NCBI RefSeq assembly: GCF_027924905.1
Contig: NZ_AP027055.1
Coordinates: forward strand, 1,054,001 to 1,118,000
Source: Limnohabitans sp. INBF002
GTDB lineage: Bacteria; Pseudomonadota; Gammaproteobacteria; Burkholderiales; Burkholderiaceae_C
Length of the DNA stretch: 64,000 bases
Direction: 5' to 3'
Translations under genes and position numbers: made by a program
In this document: positions 40,602-49,688 of the stretch, piece by piece
Numbering within the stretch: the stretch's first letter is position 1
How the letters are laid out: every line of letters begins with the position of its first letter
The notes under the pieces: generated by a model
Told to the model about the DNA's origin: nothing
Databases searched by the model: none
What the model saw: the letters and a program-made list of their open reading frames with translations, nothing else

Positions 40602-42515
40602 TTGAATAATCAATGGTTCTCAAAAGTCGCTGTTTGGTTGGTCATCGCTTTGGTGATGTTCACCGTGTTCAAACAGTTTGAAACTCGTCCCGGCGCAGGC
40701 TCTGGTTACCTTGGCTACTCGGACTTCCTTGAAGAAGTCCGCGCCAAGCGCATCAAAACCGCCACCATCCAAGAAGGTCAGGGCGGTACAGAAATTACCG
40801 CCGTCACCAATGATGAGCGCAAGATTCGCACAACAGCGACTTACCTCGACCGTGGATTGGTGGGCGACCTCATCGCCAATGGCGTGAAGTTTGACGTCAA
40901 GCCCCGCGAAGAAGGCTCGCTCCTCATGACCCTGTTGGTCAGCTGGGGCCCGATGCTGCTGTTGATTGGCGTGTGGGTGTACTTCATGCGCCAAATGCAA
41001 GGCGGCGGCAAGGGCGGCGCGTTCAGCTTCGGCAAGAGCAAAGCCCGCATGCTGGATGAGAACAACAACCAAGTCACGTTTGCGGACGTGGCCGGTTGCG
41101 ATGAAGCCAAAGAAGAAGTGAAAGAAGTGGTGGACTTTTTGAAAGACCCCCAACGCTTCCAAAAACTGGGTGGTCGTATCCCACGCGGTTTGCTCTTGGT
41201 TGGCCCTCCCGGTACCGGTAAAACATTGTTGGCCAAAGGCATTGCCGGCGAAGCCAAAGTGCCATTCTTCAGCATCTCGGGTTCTGACTTCGTGGAGATG
41301 TTTGTGGGTGTGGGCGCGGCCCGCGTGCGCGACATGTTCGAAAACGCCAAAAAGAATGCACCTTGCATCATCTTCATTGACGAGATTGATGCTGTGGGCC
41401 GTCAACGTGGCGCCGGTGTGGGCGGCGGTAACGACGAACGCGAACAAACCTTGAACCAAATGTTGGTCGAGATGGATGGTTTTGAAACCAACCTCGGCGT
41501 CATCGTGGTGGCTGCCACCAACCGTCCCGACATTTTGGATGCCGCTTTGTTGCGCCCTGGTCGCTTTGACCGTCAGGTCTACGTGACCTTGCCGGACATC
41601 CGTGGCCGCGAACAAATCTTGAACGTGCACATGCGCAAAGTGCCAATTGGCCAAGACGTCAATGCCAGCGTGATCGCACGTGGCACACCTGGCATGAGCG
41701 GTGCCGATTTGGCCAACCTGTGTAACGAAGCTGCTTTGATGGCTGCACGTCGTAATGCCCGTGTGGTGGAGATGCAAGACTTCGAAAAGGCCAAAGACAA
41801 AATCTTGATGGGACCTGAGCGCAAGAGCATGGTCATGCCAGAAGAAGAGCGTCGCAACACGGCGTACCACGAATCTGGCCACGCTTTGATTGGCAAGTTG
41901 TTGCCCAAGTGTGACCCTGTGCACAAAGTCACCATCATTCCGCGTGGTCGCGCTTTGGGCGTCACCATGAGCCTGCCTGAAAAAGACCGTTACAGCTACG
42001 ACAAAGAATTCATGCTCAATCAAATCAGCATGTTGTTCGGTGGTCGTATTGCTGAAGAAGTGTTCATGAACCAAATGACCACGGGCGCGAGCAACGACTT
42101 TGAGCGTGCCACATCCATCGCCCGTGACATGGTGACGCGCTACGGCATGACCGATGCTTTGGGCCCGATGGTGTATGCCGAAAACGAAGGCGAAGTGTTC
42201 TTGGGCCGCTCTGTCACCAAGACCACCAGCATGTCTGAAGCCACCATGCAAAAGGTGGACGTTGAAGTGCGTCGCATCATTGACATGCAGTACAACTTGG
42301 CCCGTCGCTTGATTGAAGAGAACTCAGACAAGATGCACACCATGGCCAAGGCTTTGCTCGAATGGGAAACCATCGACAAAGAGCAAATCGACGACATCAT
42401 GGAAGGCCGTCAGCCACGTCCACCGAAAGATTGGACACCACGCACCCCTTCGGGCGGTGACAGCAGTGGCGGCACCCCAGCGGTGCAAGCAGACCCATCA
42501 CCCAGCGCGGCTTAA
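40602..42515 (+). CDS. ftsH: FtsH, ATP-dependent membrane zinc metalloprotease
   Basis: FtsH is a membrane-anchored AAA+ protease that degrades LpxC, sigma-32 and damaged membrane proteins. The 637-residue protein has two membrane segments (about residues 7-22 and 103-123) around a periplasmic domain, Walker [13 protein letters not shown] near residue 202, Walker [10 protein letters not shown], the second region of homology ([19 protein letters not shown]), and the zinc site HESGH near residue 423. The start is TTG at 40602 with GGAG about 7 nt upstream. A sigma-32-type promoter lies just upstream and an intrinsic terminator just downstream. Its substrate LpxC links it to the lpx operon functionally. 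Confidence 0.98.
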   Translation: MNNQWFSKVAVWLVIALVMFTVFKQFETRPGAGSGYLGYSDFLEEVRAKRIKTATIQEGQGGTEITAVTNDERKIRTTATYLDRGLVGDLIANGVKFDVKPREEGSLLMTLLVSWGPMLLLIGVWVYFMRQMQGGGKGGAFSFGKSKARMLDENNNQVTFADVAGCDEAKEEVKEVVDFLKDPQRFQKLGGRIPRGLLLVGPPGTGKTLLAKGIAGEAKVPFFSISGSDFVEMFVGVGAARVRDMFENAKKNAPCIIFIDEIDAVGRQRGAGVGGGNDEREQTLNQMLVEMDGFETNLGVIVVAATNRPDILDAALLRPGRFDRQVYVTLPDIRGREQILNVHMRKVPIGQDVNASVIARGTPGMSGADLANLCNEAALMAARRNARVVEMQDFEKAKDKILMGPERKSMVMPEEERRNTAYHESGHALIGKLLPKCDPVHKVTIIPRGRALGVTMSLPEKDRYSYDKEFMLNQISMLFGGRIAEEVFMNQMTTGASNDFERATSIARDMVTRYGMTDALGPMVYAENEGEVFLGRSVTKTTSMSEATMQKVDVEVRRIIDMQYNLARRLIEENSDKMHTMAKALLEWETIDKEQIDDIMEGRQPRPPKDWTPRTPSGGDSSGGTPAVQADPSPSAA

Positions 42516-42534
42516 GCGATTGGGTTGAATCAAG

Positions 42535-42557
42535 AACGGGGCGAAAGCCCCGTTTTT
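42535..42557 (+). terminator. Intrinsic terminator after ftsH
   Basis: A perfect 8-bp stem AACGGGGC/GCCCCGTT with a GAAA tetraloop and a TTTTT tail lies 19 bp after the ftsH stop. folP begins 13 bp further on, so folP-glmM may depend on read-through or a promoter not recognised here. Confidence 0.9.
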
Positions 42558-42569
42558 CATGGAGCATTT

Positions 42570-43394
42570 ATGTTTTGGCAAACCACACGTTTTCGCATTG
42601 ACCTCAGCCAACCGCAGGTGATGGGCATTGTCAATGTCACGCCAGATTCTTTCTCGGACGGTGGCCAGCATGCCAACACGCGTGCTGCTTTGGCGCATTG
42701 CGAACAGTTGCTCAAAGACGGCGCGCATATTTTGGACATTGGTGGCGAGTCCACCCGTCCTGGCGCGCCTGCGGTGTCACTCGAAGATGAGTTGGCGCGG
42801 GTGCTGCCCGTGGTGCGCGAAGCGGTGCGTTTGAATGTGCCGATCTCGATTGACACCTACAAAGCGGGCGTGATGCAAGCTGTGTTGGATGCAGGTGCAG
42901 ACATCATCAACGATGTGTGGGCACTGCGTCAGGCTGGTGCGCAGCAGGTGGTGGCTGCGCATGCGAACTGCGGCGTGTGCTTGATGCACATGCATGGCGA
43001 GCCACAAACCATGCAGACCTTGCCAATGCAAGGCCGCTCAATTCAGGCTGTGGCTGCGTTCTTGAAAAATCAGGCGCAAGCGTTGCAAGCCCTAGGCGTG
43101 GCGGACGAACGCATTGCCTTAGACCCCGGTGTGGGCTTTGGCAAAACCGTGGCGCAAAACTTTGAACTGCTCGCGCATCAAGACCAGTTGTTGGCTTTGG
43201 GTTACCCCTTGCTCGTGGGCTGGTCGCGCAAATCATCCATAGGTGCCGTCACGGGTTGTGCGGTGGGCGAACGCATGGTGCCTAGCGTGGCTGCTGCACT
43301 CTTGGCGGTGGAGCGTGGTGCACATATTGTGCGTGTGCATGATGTGGCGCAAACTGTGCAGGCGCTTCAAGTTTGGCAAGCCGCTCAAGTTTGA
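42570..43394 (+). CDS. folP: FolP, dihydropteroate synthase
   Basis: FolP condenses p-aminobenzoate with dihydropterin pyrophosphate in folate synthesis and is the sulfonamide target. The 274-residue TIM-barrel protein has the signature MGIVNVTPDSFSDGG, DIGGESTRPGAPAVS, SIDTYKAGVMQAVLDAGADI, HMHGEPQTMQ, LDPGVGFGKT and VGWSRKSSIG. The ATG at 42570 (MFWQTTRFRI) has GGAG 5 nt upstream; an earlier in-frame start lies in the ftsH terminator region and was rejected. It precedes glmM, the usual ftsH-folP-glmM order. Confidence 0.97.
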   Translation: MFWQTTRFRIDLSQPQVMGIVNVTPDSFSDGGQHANTRAALAHCEQLLKDGAHILDIGGESTRPGAPAVSLEDELARVLPVVREAVRLNVPISIDTYKAGVMQAVLDAGADIINDVWALRQAGAQQVVAAHANCGVCLMHMHGEPQTMQTLPMQGRSIQAVAAFLKNQAQALQALGVADERIALDPGVGFGKTVAQNFELLAHQDQLLALGYPLLVGWSRKSSIGAVTGCAVGERMVPSVAAALLAVERGAHIVRVHDVAQTVQALQVWQAAQV

Positions 43395-43445
43395 GACAAT
43401 GGACTCAAATTGATAGCAAAAAAATAACGACCAAGGCACAACAAC

Positions 43446-44777
43446 ATGACACGCAAATATTTCGGCACAGACGGCATTCGCGGCACCGTGGGCCAAGCCC
43501 CCATTACCCCTGACTTTGTGCTGCGTTTGGCCCACGCCGTCGGCCGTGTGCTCAAACAAACCGAAGCACATCCCACGGTGTTGATTGGCAAAGACACCCG
43601 TATTTCTGGTTACATGTTGGAGTCGGCCTTAGAGTCTGGCTTTAACTCGGCGGGTGTCAATGTGGTGTTGCTCGGACCTTTGCCTACGCCTGGTGTTGCC
43701 TATCTCACACGCGCACAACGCGCGAGCCTTGGCGTGGTCATCAGTGCCAGCCACAACCCGTTTGCAGACAACGGCATCAAGTTCTTCAGTGCGCAAGGCA
43801 ACAAGCTCAGTGACGCATGGGAGCTGGCCGTTGAAGCTGCATTGGACGAAGCACCCGTGTGGGCTGACTCGGCCAACCTCGGCAAGACCAAACGTTTGGA
43901 CGATGCAGCGGGTCGCTACATCGAATTTTGTAAGAGCACTTTTTCGAACGACCTCACGCTCAAAGGTTTGAAAATTGTGGTCGATGCGGCGCATGGTGCG
44001 GCGTATCACATTGCCCCCAAAGTCTTCCACGAGTTAGGTGCAGAGGTGATTGCCATTGGTTGCAGCCCTGATGGGTTGAACATCAACCACGAGGTCGGTG
44101 CCACGCACCCTGAGGCGTTGGTGCGGGCGGTCAAGGCCAACCATGCTGATTTCGGCGTTGCGCTGGATGGCGATGCGGACCGCTTGCAAATGGTCGATGC
44201 CCAAGGCCGTTTGTACAACGGCGACGAACTCCTTTACTTAATGGCCGACGACCGGTTGGCGAATGACGAAGTGCTGCCTGGTGTGGTGGGCACCCTGATG
44301 ACCAACATGGCCGTTGAAGTTGCCTTGAAAAAACGTGGTGTGCAGTTTGTGCGCGCCAAGGTGGGTGACCGCTATGTTCTGGAAGAACTGGCCAAACACC
44401 AATGGATTTTGGGGGGCGAAGGCTCAGGCCATTTGTTGGCCTTGGACAAGCACACCACCGGCGATGGCTTGGTGAGTGCATTGCAGATTCTGCAAACCTG
44501 CGTGCGCAGTGGCCGTGCGATGGCGGATTTGCTCAAGGATGTGACGCTGTTCCCGCAAACCCTGATCAACGTGCGTTTGCGTCCCGGCCAAGACTGGCAA
44601 TCGAATGCCCGCATGAAAGAAGAAGTTCAAAAGGCCGAGGCTGAGTTGGGCGATACAGGCCGCGTGCTGATTCGTGCCAGTGGCACCGAGCCCTTGGTGC
44701 GTGTCATGGTCGAAGCGCGTGATGAAGCGCAAGCCCACGCTTGCGCCAAGCGCATCGCTGACACCTTGTCAGCTTAA
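43446..44777 (+). CDS. glmM: GlmM, phosphoglucosamine mutase
   Basis: GlmM converts glucosamine-6-P to glucosamine-1-P for UDP-GlcNAc, the precursor of both peptidoglycan and lipid A. The 443-residue protein has [20 protein letters not shown] at the N-terminus, the phosphoserine active-site loop [16 protein letters not shown] (near residue 101), the metal-binding [11 protein letters not shown], and [23 protein letters not shown] lies about 9 nt before the ATG. Its stop codon shares TTAA with the stop of arsC on the other strand. Confidence 0.98.
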   Translation: MTRKYFGTDGIRGTVGQAPITPDFVLRLAHAVGRVLKQTEAHPTVLIGKDTRISGYMLESALESGFNSAGVNVVLLGPLPTPGVAYLTRAQRASLGVVISASHNPFADNGIKFFSAQGNKLSDAWELAVEAALDEAPVWADSANLGKTKRLDDAAGRYIEFCKSTFSNDLTLKGLKIVVDAAHGAAYHIAPKVFHELGAEVIAIGCSPDGLNINHEVGATHPEALVRAVKANHADFGVALDGDADRLQMVDAQGRLYNGDELLYLMADDRLANDEVLPGVVGTLMTNMAVEVALKKRGVQFVRAKVGDRYVLEELAKHQWILGGEGSGHLLALDKHTTGDGLVSALQILQTCVRSGRAMADLLKDVTLFPQTLINVRLRPGQDWQSNARMKEEVQKAEAELGDTGRVLIRASGTEPLVRVMVEARDEAQAHACAKRIADTLSA

Positions 44778-45145
44778 GGCGTAGGCAAGATATCGAGCAC
44801 CAGCTCTGGCGGTCGACACAAACGTGTGCCTTTGGGCGTGATGACGATGGGGCGGTTGATTAACACAGGGTGTGCCAGCATGGCGTCCATCAACGCGCCT
44901 TCTGTGAGACTGGGGTTGTCTAAGCCCAGCTCGGCATAAACAACTTCTTTGCTGCGCATCAACGCACGTGCAGAGCCGCCCGTGGCTTGGATGATGGCTT
45001 GCAACTCTGGGCACGTGGGCGGTGTTTCTAAATACAAAACGACTTCTGGCTCATGTCCATGCGCACGAATCAGTGCCAGCGCGTTGCGTGAGTTGCTGCA
45101 TTTTGGGTTGTGGTAAATCTTGATGCTGTGCATAGGTTTCTTCAT
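44774..45145 (-). CDS. arsC: ArsC/YfgD-like arsenate reductase-family protein
   Basis: A 123-residue thioredoxin-fold protein of the ArsC/Spx family. The N-terminus carries [18 protein letters not shown] with the redox Cys at about residue 16, followed by [15 protein letters not shown]. The C-terminal [18 protein letters not shown] holds the conserved Arg and cis-Pro region. The overall pattern is closer to the chromosomal YfgD subgroup than to plasmid arsenic-operon ArsC, so arsenate reduction is possible but unproven. No ArsR, ArsB or Acr3 is adjacent. Its start overlaps the stop of the MATE gene by 3 bp (ATGA), so it is coupled to that gene, and its stop overlaps the glmM stop. Confidence 0.8.
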   Translation of the reverse strand: MKKPMHSIKIYHNPKCSNSRNALALIRAHGHEPEVVLYLETPPTCPELQAIIQATGGSARALMRSKEVVYAELGLDNPSLTEGALMDAMLAHPVLINRPIVITPKGTRLCRPPELVLDILPTP

Positions 45146-46524
45146 GCAATGTCTGGCGTGTGTGTCTTTGGCTGACGATAGGCGGCACGCCACAACACGG
45201 GTAATAAAACAGCGACGGTGACATACAACGCCAAGCTGCCTGTTTGCCAAAACGCAATGGGTGACTGCGGTGCCAGCCATGAGAAACCCGACAAATCAAT
45301 GTCTACACCATAGGCCACCACATAGCCGCCAGCCAAGCCTAAGCCCCACAGCAAGACGGTATAGGTGATGAGCGGCAACACAGTGATGCCATAGCAACGC
45401 AGCGTGAACACGGTAAAGACTTGAACCGCATCGGCCACGTGGTAAATCATGAGCCACAACAACAAGGTGGCGGCCAGTGTTGCGACCTCGGGCGATTGTG
45501 TGTAGAGGCTGGCAATGGCCTCACGCTGCCAACCGATCAAGGCGGCCAAGCCCATGCTGAGCAACACAATCAAACCGAGGCCTGTGCGCAAAGCGTGTCG
45601 CGCGCGATGTATGTGTCCTGCACCAATCCAATAGCTCACACGTGAGCTGCTGGCAATGGAGAGCGAGAGGGGAACCATGTAAAGCACAGCGGTCATGTTT
45701 GACACAATTTGATGGCTCGCTGTGGCCACCACGCCCAAGCGTGCAATGAACAAAGACATCAGGGTGAACGATGTGACTTCTACGCCAATTGCCAGCCCAC
45801 TGGGCAAGCCCAGTCGCACAAAGCGAAGCAGGTTGGTTGCGTGGGGTTTCTCCATGGGTGCCCAGATGCGGTAGGGCTTGTAAAAGTCTTGGGTGCGCAG
45901 CAACCACAAGGCCAGGCCCAGCATCATCAGCATCACAGCCAAGGTGGCCCATGCGCATCCGGCTAAACCCAGCGGAGGCAAAACGCCGGGAATGCCCAAA
46001 ACCAGGGCAATCGACAAGGGCACTTTCACGGCCAAGGCCCCCACCTGCACCCAAGTCACCAATTTGGGTTTGCCCAAGCTTTGATTCAAGGTGCTGTACA
46101 TGCGAAACAGCAAGGAGGCGGGTAGTCCAAAGGCCACGATGTTGAGGTAGCCGCGGACCTCTTCTTGCAAATCAGATGGCACTTGCGTCCAGTTGAGCAA
46201 AGGCCCCGGGCAAAACAAAGCCCACATGCCAATCGCCGCAGTGAAGGCACACAGGTACAGCGCCTGCCGTACGGATCGACCGACTTCTGCATGCCGTTGT
46301 GCACCATGTAATTCAGCCCACACAGGCAACAAGGCTTGCAGCATGCCCATGAGGGAAATATGAACGGTCACGTAAGTCGCAGCGGCCACCGCAAGCGCTG
46401 CCAACGCGGTGTCTGCGAAATGACCGGCCACCAAGGTGTCTGTGATGCTGAAGGCCATGACAGCCAGCTGACCGACCATCACGGTGCCAGCGTGCCGCAT
46501 GATGGTGGCGCGTTCGGTGCTCAT
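45142..46524 (-). CDS. MATE-family multidrug efflux protein
   Basis: A 460-residue inner-membrane protein with about twelve hydrophobic segments in two halves, characteristic of NorM/DinF-type MATE exporters that expel cationic or other drugs using Na+ or H+ gradients. Visible family-like blocks are TIMRHAGTVMVGQLAVMAFS, ITDTLVAGHFADTALAALAV and FGLPASLLFRMYSTLNQSLG in the first half, and LGLPSGLAIGVEVTSF opening the second half. The substrate cannot be told. It begins 7 bp after the GT-C-like gene and its stop overlaps the arsC start, so the three form a leftward unit. Confidence 0.9.
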   Translation of the reverse strand: MSTERATIMRHAGTVMVGQLAVMAFSITDTLVAGHFADTALAALAVAAATYVTVHISLMGMLQALLPVWAELHGAQRHAEVGRSVRQALYLCAFTAAIGMWALFCPGPLLNWTQVPSDLQEEVRGYLNIVAFGLPASLLFRMYSTLNQSLGKPKLVTWVQVGALAVKVPLSIALVLGIPGVLPPLGLAGCAWATLAVMLMMLGLALWLLRTQDFYKPYRIWAPMEKPHATNLLRFVRLGLPSGLAIGVEVTSFTLMSLFIARLGVVATASHQIVSNMTAVLYMVPLSLSIASSSRVSYWIGAGHIHRARHALRTGLGLIVLLSMGLAALIGWQREAIASLYTQSPEVATLAATLLLWLMIYHVADAVQVFTVFTLRCYGITVLPLITYTVLLWGLGLAGGYVVAYGVDIDLSGFSWLAPQSPIAFWQTGSLALYVTVAVLLPVLWRAAYRQPKTHTPDIA

Positions 46525-46531
46525 CGCGCCA

Positions 46532-48271
46532 TCACGGTTGACGGCGGTGATACAGCGTCACATCTTCGTTGTTGTCAGAGGGGCGGCGAATGGTCCGCAC
46601 GCGGGTCCACTCATTCAGGCGAACCACATTGCCTAAATCAGGGCGCAAGTCGTTGTCGACCAACAGCCATGGGCAAGTGCTTTGTTGTGCGATGGGCGTG
46701 ATTTCAGCGGGCTTCACGTCAAAGCCACCGTGGTAATGAAAAGCGGTCATCTGACCCACATCCAATCCGTAGCTCAGCAAGCAAACGTCTCGTGCTTCAC
46801 GTGCTTCACGTGCTTCTTGTTTGGCCATCACCCCTTGAATCTGTTGAACCCAGGGTTTGTAGCTGCGCGCATAGTCGAGCAGCGGCAGCCACAACGTCAG
46901 TAGCAGCAGCCAGCAAAGTGCAGCGCCACCTGCGGGCAGCACCAAGCTCTTCCACAAGGCATGGCGGTGTTTGGCTGTGCGCCACATGACCAGCCAAACC
47001 CACACGGCCGTCGCACCGAGGGCCACGATGAAAGCGACCCACCCAAAGCTGGGCTCAAAGCCTGGAAACAACCGTGCGACGTTGGCTGCGGGTTGTGCGG
47101 GCCATCCCGTTTGCATGGCAATCCAGATGACCCAAATGATGAAGGCACAGCCAGAGAAAAACAGCAGGGTGAACCAGTCAATCAATGCCGCGACGCTGCG
47201 ACGCAGCGTGGGCAAAGCAAACGCGGCCAGGGTTGCAAATGCAGGCAGAGCCAGCAGCAAAGTTTGGTCTGATGATTGGGTCAGCATGGCCGTGCTCACC
47301 GTCAGCGCTATGAACCACATGGGAAGCACCAAGTGGCGGCTCCAATGCAAGCTTGTCCATTGACGACGCCAGCGCCAGAGGGTCCAAATGGCCAAAGGCC
47401 ACGCTGGCCACGTGAACCAAGCAAGCAGCCGCAGCAGATTGCGCCAAGCTTGCCAATCGTTGTGCAGGGGCAGCAGGCGCCAATGCCAGACCTCCAGTGC
47501 GGTGGCTACGCCTGCCACGCACAAGCCCATGGCCAATAGCCAAAGTGCGTGCTGGCGACCGGTTTGCGGTGATGTGCTTTCGCGATCCAATACACATAGG
47601 AAACCACTGCCGATGGCCATCAGCACTGCCAGGCTTGGGGCACCGCTTAAACACAAACCCAGCAACCCGATACTGAGGGCGCTTAAGCTGTAACGTGGGT
47701 GGTAAGGCAACGCCGCCACACCGTAAAACGCGCAGCTGACGAATGCCAGCTGCGTCAAGATGGGACTGGCTTCGTGAGAAAGGAGTGTCAAGCCTAGGCA
47801 GGCGATCAGTGCGAGTACAGCACCGTCTGCAATGGTGCGCGCATAGTCTTTGGGTTTGGCTTCGCCGCCAAAGGCAAAAGGCACGGGCTGGGCTTGTGGG
47901 CTCAAGGCCAAGTAATACACGCCATGCCAGGTACTGGTCAACGTCAGTCCCAGAAGCAGTGCAAAAGGAATGCGCGCTGCAAATCCTGCCGACAACCAGC
48001 TGGGTGCCATTTGGATGGCCCAAGCGCCCAACCAATAGGGAAGCAAGGCATCTAGCTCGGGTGTTTGGCCCCAGACGCTGGGGTTGAACCAGTCGCTGGC
48101 ACCTTCAGCCAGTGCGAGCATGTGACCAAAGGCTGTGAATTCATTACCTTTCCAAGGTTCGCGGCCAAACAAGCCGGGCAGCACATAGGCGGCGCAGAAC
48201 AGCCATAGGGCAATGCGCGGCAGGCGTCGCACGGCACTCTGAGGAACGATGGCGGGGGTAGGTTGAGTCAC
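46532..48271 (-). CDS. GT-C-like polytopic membrane protein (glycosyltransferase 39/ArnT-like), function unknown
   Basis: A 579-residue protein with about eleven hydrophobic segments and a C-terminal soluble domain of about 120 residues. The first extracytoplasmic loop has GLFGREPWKGNEFTAFGHML, at the place where ArnT/PMT-type GT-C transferases carry an acidic DP(W)..DE motif; here it reads EP..NE, so the second acidic residue is Glu and the first Asp is lost. A lipid-linked sugar donor role would be expected of the family, but the acceptor is unknown. The start is a GTG directly after the rpmE2 terminator, and the gene is followed by MATE and arsC. An in-frame 9-bp triple repeat codes for alternating Glu-Ala-Arg near residues 485-493. 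Confidence 0.65.
   Translation of the reverse strand: MTQPTPAIVPQSAVRRLPRIALWLFCAAYVLPGLFGREPWKGNEFTAFGHMLALAEGASDWFNPSVWGQTPELDALLPYWLGAWAIQMAPSWLSAGFAARIPFALLLGLTLTSTWHGVYYLALSPQAQPVPFAFGGEAKPKDYARTIADGAVLALIACLGLTLLSHEASPILTQLAFVSCAFYGVAALPYHPRYSLSALSIGLLGLCLSGAPSLAVLMAIGSGFLCVLDRESTSPQTGRQHALWLLAMGLCVAGVATALEVWHWRLLPLHNDWQAWRNLLRLLAWFTWPAWPLAIWTLWRWRRQWTSLHWSRHLVLPMWFIALTVSTAMLTQSSDQTLLLALPAFATLAAFALPTLRRSVAALIDWFTLLFFSGCAFIIWVIWIAMQTGWPAQPAANVARLFPGFEPSFGWVAFIVALGATAVWVWLVMWRTAKHRHALWKSLVLPAGGAALCWLLLLTLWLPLLDYARSYKPWVQQIQGVMAKQEAREAREARDVCLLSYGLDVGQMTAFHYHGGFDVKPAEITPIAQQSTCPWLLVDNDLRPDLGNVVRLNEWTRVRTIRRPSDNNEDVTLYHRRQP
46791..46817. repeat. Three tandem 9-bp units inside the GT-C-like gene
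   Basis: CGTGCTTCA, CGTGCTTCA and CGTGCTTCT follow head to tail. Nine is a multiple of three, so gain or loss of a unit keeps the frame and adds or removes Glu-Ala-Arg. Confidence 0.85.
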
Positions 48272-48284
48272 AGCTTTGAAATAA

Positions 48285-48316
48285 AAAAGGCAGCGCGGAG
48301 AGCCGGGCTGCCTTTT
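48285..48316 (-). terminator. Intrinsic terminator of rpmE2
   Basis: A 10-bp stem AAAAGGCAGC/GCTGCCTTTT with a 12-nt loop; on the minus strand it is followed by TTATTT to give a T-rich tail. It lies 18 bp after the rpmE2 stop and just before the start of the GT-C-like gene. Confidence 0.85.
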
Positions 48317-48334
48317 GAGAAGTGAGCGAGTTGC

Positions 48335-48592
48335 TTACTTGGCGGCAGTTTTGCCGTACTTGTTGCGGAAGCGCTCGACGCGGCCGCCCATGTTGTCCAC
48401 AGATTTTTGTGTGCCTGTGTAGAAGGGGTGTGACTCGCTGGTGGTATCCAGCTTGTACAACGGCAGTTCGCGGCCGTCTTCCATCTTGATCATTTCCTTT
48501 GTGCTAGCGCATGAGCGCGTCACAAATTTGAAACCGTTAGACATATCCATGAAACAGATTTCACGGTAGTTAGGGTGAATGCCTTCTTTCAT
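48335..48592 (-). CDS. rpmE2: Ribosomal protein L31, type B (zinc-independent)
   Basis: L31 bridges the 50S and 30S subunits at the central protuberance. The 85-residue product [19 protein letters not shown] then [20 protein letters not shown] and [11 protein letters not shown] is the type B form. It lacks the CxxC zinc cysteines of type A, having only isolated cysteines. The start at 48592 has AAGGA about 7 nt upstream; an in-frame ATG 30 bp earlier lacks family support. In some bacteria type B is induced by zinc starvation through Zur, but I see no clear Zur palindrome here, and an extended -10 promoter suggests it may be the housekeeping copy (inference). Confidence 0.96.
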   Translation of the reverse strand: MKEGIHPNYREICFMDMSNGFKFVTRSCASTKEMIKMEDGRELPLYKLDTTSESHPFYTGTQKSVDNMGGRVERFRNKYGKTAAK

Positions 48593-48659
48593 CGCTTTTC
48601 CTTGAGCAGCTGCGGTAGCCACGCCGACCTATTTCGACACACTTTCCGCAAAACGCGTC

Positions 48660-48668
48660 ATTATGCCA
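48660..48668 (-). promoter_or_regulatory. Extended -10 promoter of rpmE2
   Basis: Read on the minus strand, TGGCATAAT (CATAAT at 48665-48660) fits an extended -10 element, placing transcription start near 48653 with a leader of about 60 nt. There is no clear -35. The site lies between the AEC transporter stop and rpmE2. Confidence 0.4.
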
Positions 48669-48683
48669 CGAAAGAAAAGTCTT

Positions 48684-49589
48684 TTACCGCAAAACACCCA
48701 AGGCAAATGGCAGGCTCAGCATGCCCAACACGGTGGACAAGGTCACCAAACCCGCCACAAAAGCCCCGTTGTAGCCCATGCGGGCTGCCAGCACATAGCA
48801 GCTCGACGCGGTGGGCAATGCCGAGAAGGCCAGTAGAACGCTGGTTTGGGTCTTGTCTAGCTCAAACATGCCTGCCAGCCACCAAGCCAGCAGAGGGGTG
48901 AGCAAATGGCGCACAGTCAAAAGGGAGACGGCCAAACTTTTGGCTTTCATCAAGTGGCCAAATTGCATGCCTGCCCCCGCAGCCATCAAACCCAAAGCCA
49001 GGGACGCAGCGCCAATGCGTTGCAGAGTGGGCTCGGTCCAGCTTGGGATGTGCAGGCCCACAATATTGGCCAGCAGTCCCAACCCGGTCGCCAAAATCAA
49101 GGGGTTGCGAATCAGTTCGCGCCCAAAGCTGCGTTGGGCGTGGCGCGCCATGGGCCACACGGCTGCCACGTTGAACAACGGCACGCACACGCCAATCAGC
49201 ACCGCAATCAACAACAAGGCTTGCGGGCCTGCAATGCGTTCTGCCAAAGCCAATGCGATGAAAGAGTTGAAACGAAAAGCGACTTGCGCACTGGCCGCGT
49301 GCAAGCGTGTGTCAATGTGCTTGTGCAAAAACGGCAGTTTCGGGATGGCATAAGACAGGCCAATGCTGCTGAGCCCCAACAACAAGCCCGCCATGATGAG
49401 ATGGGAGGCCGCTTGCAAATCCAAGGGCGTGCGCACGATGGAGTGAAACAGCAAGACGGGGAACAAAAAGAAATAAACCAAGCTCTCGACTTGCTCCCAC
49501 ACGGTGCGATTGAGTGCCGTGTATTTGCATACTAAATAGCCACAGAGGATGAGCGAGAAGTCAGGAAAGAGGAGTTGAGCGTAATTCAC
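48684..49589 (-). CDS. AEC-family auxin-efflux-carrier-like transporter
   Basis: A 301-residue membrane protein with about ten hydrophobic segments in the pattern of the AEC (PIN-like) family, which in bacteria moves small organic acids such as malate or malonate. Typical features are the early FLFPVLLFHSIVRTP, FNSFIALALAERIAGPQALL, RNPLILATGLGLLANIVGL, and the late VLLAFSALPTASSCYVLAAR-like block that resembles the family's conserved ...P.A...Y.lA motif. The substrate is not predictable. It diverges from the TctC-type receptor gene with 99 bp between starts. Its stop lies near the rpmE2 promoter. Confidence 0.88.
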   Translation of the reverse strand: MNYAQLLFPDFSLILCGYLVCKYTALNRTVWEQVESLVYFFLFPVLLFHSIVRTPLDLQAASHLIMAGLLLGLSSIGLSYAIPKLPFLHKHIDTRLHAASAQVAFRFNSFIALALAERIAGPQALLLIAVLIGVCVPLFNVAAVWPMARHAQRSFGRELIRNPLILATGLGLLANIVGLHIPSWTEPTLQRIGAASLALGLMAAGAGMQFGHLMKAKSLAVSLLTVRHLLTPLLAWWLAGMFELDKTQTSVLLAFSALPTASSCYVLAARMGYNGAFVAGLVTLSTVLGMLSLPFALGVLR

Positions 49590-49688
49590 GCGACAGAGAA
49601 TAACCGCACTTGAATTCTTGAGTCTTCTTAAAGCGTTTAGGATTGAACGACAGGTCTTTTGATTGAATCGTGATTAGGAGAAATATCC

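Noticed and set aside
40620-42251. A 543-codon open frame antisense to ftsH
   Set aside because: It has no recognisable family or ribosome site and mirrors the high-GC third-position codon bias of ftsH, a certain gene. Similar long antisense frames face pyrG (57980-59257), eno (55430-56626) and carB (37672-38880).
43386-43410. TTTGAG/CTCAAA stem after folP as a terminator
   Set aside because: It is short and followed by A-rich, not T-rich, sequence on the coding strand.
44774-46524. arsC plus MATE as an arsenic resistance operon
   Set aside because: The ArsC-like protein is closest in pattern to chromosomal YfgD, MATE proteins are not arsenite pumps, and no ArsR or Acr3/ArsB is present.
46791-46817. 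Tandem repeat as a CRISPR or satellite
   Set aside because: Only three 9-bp units without spacers, inside an open reading frame.
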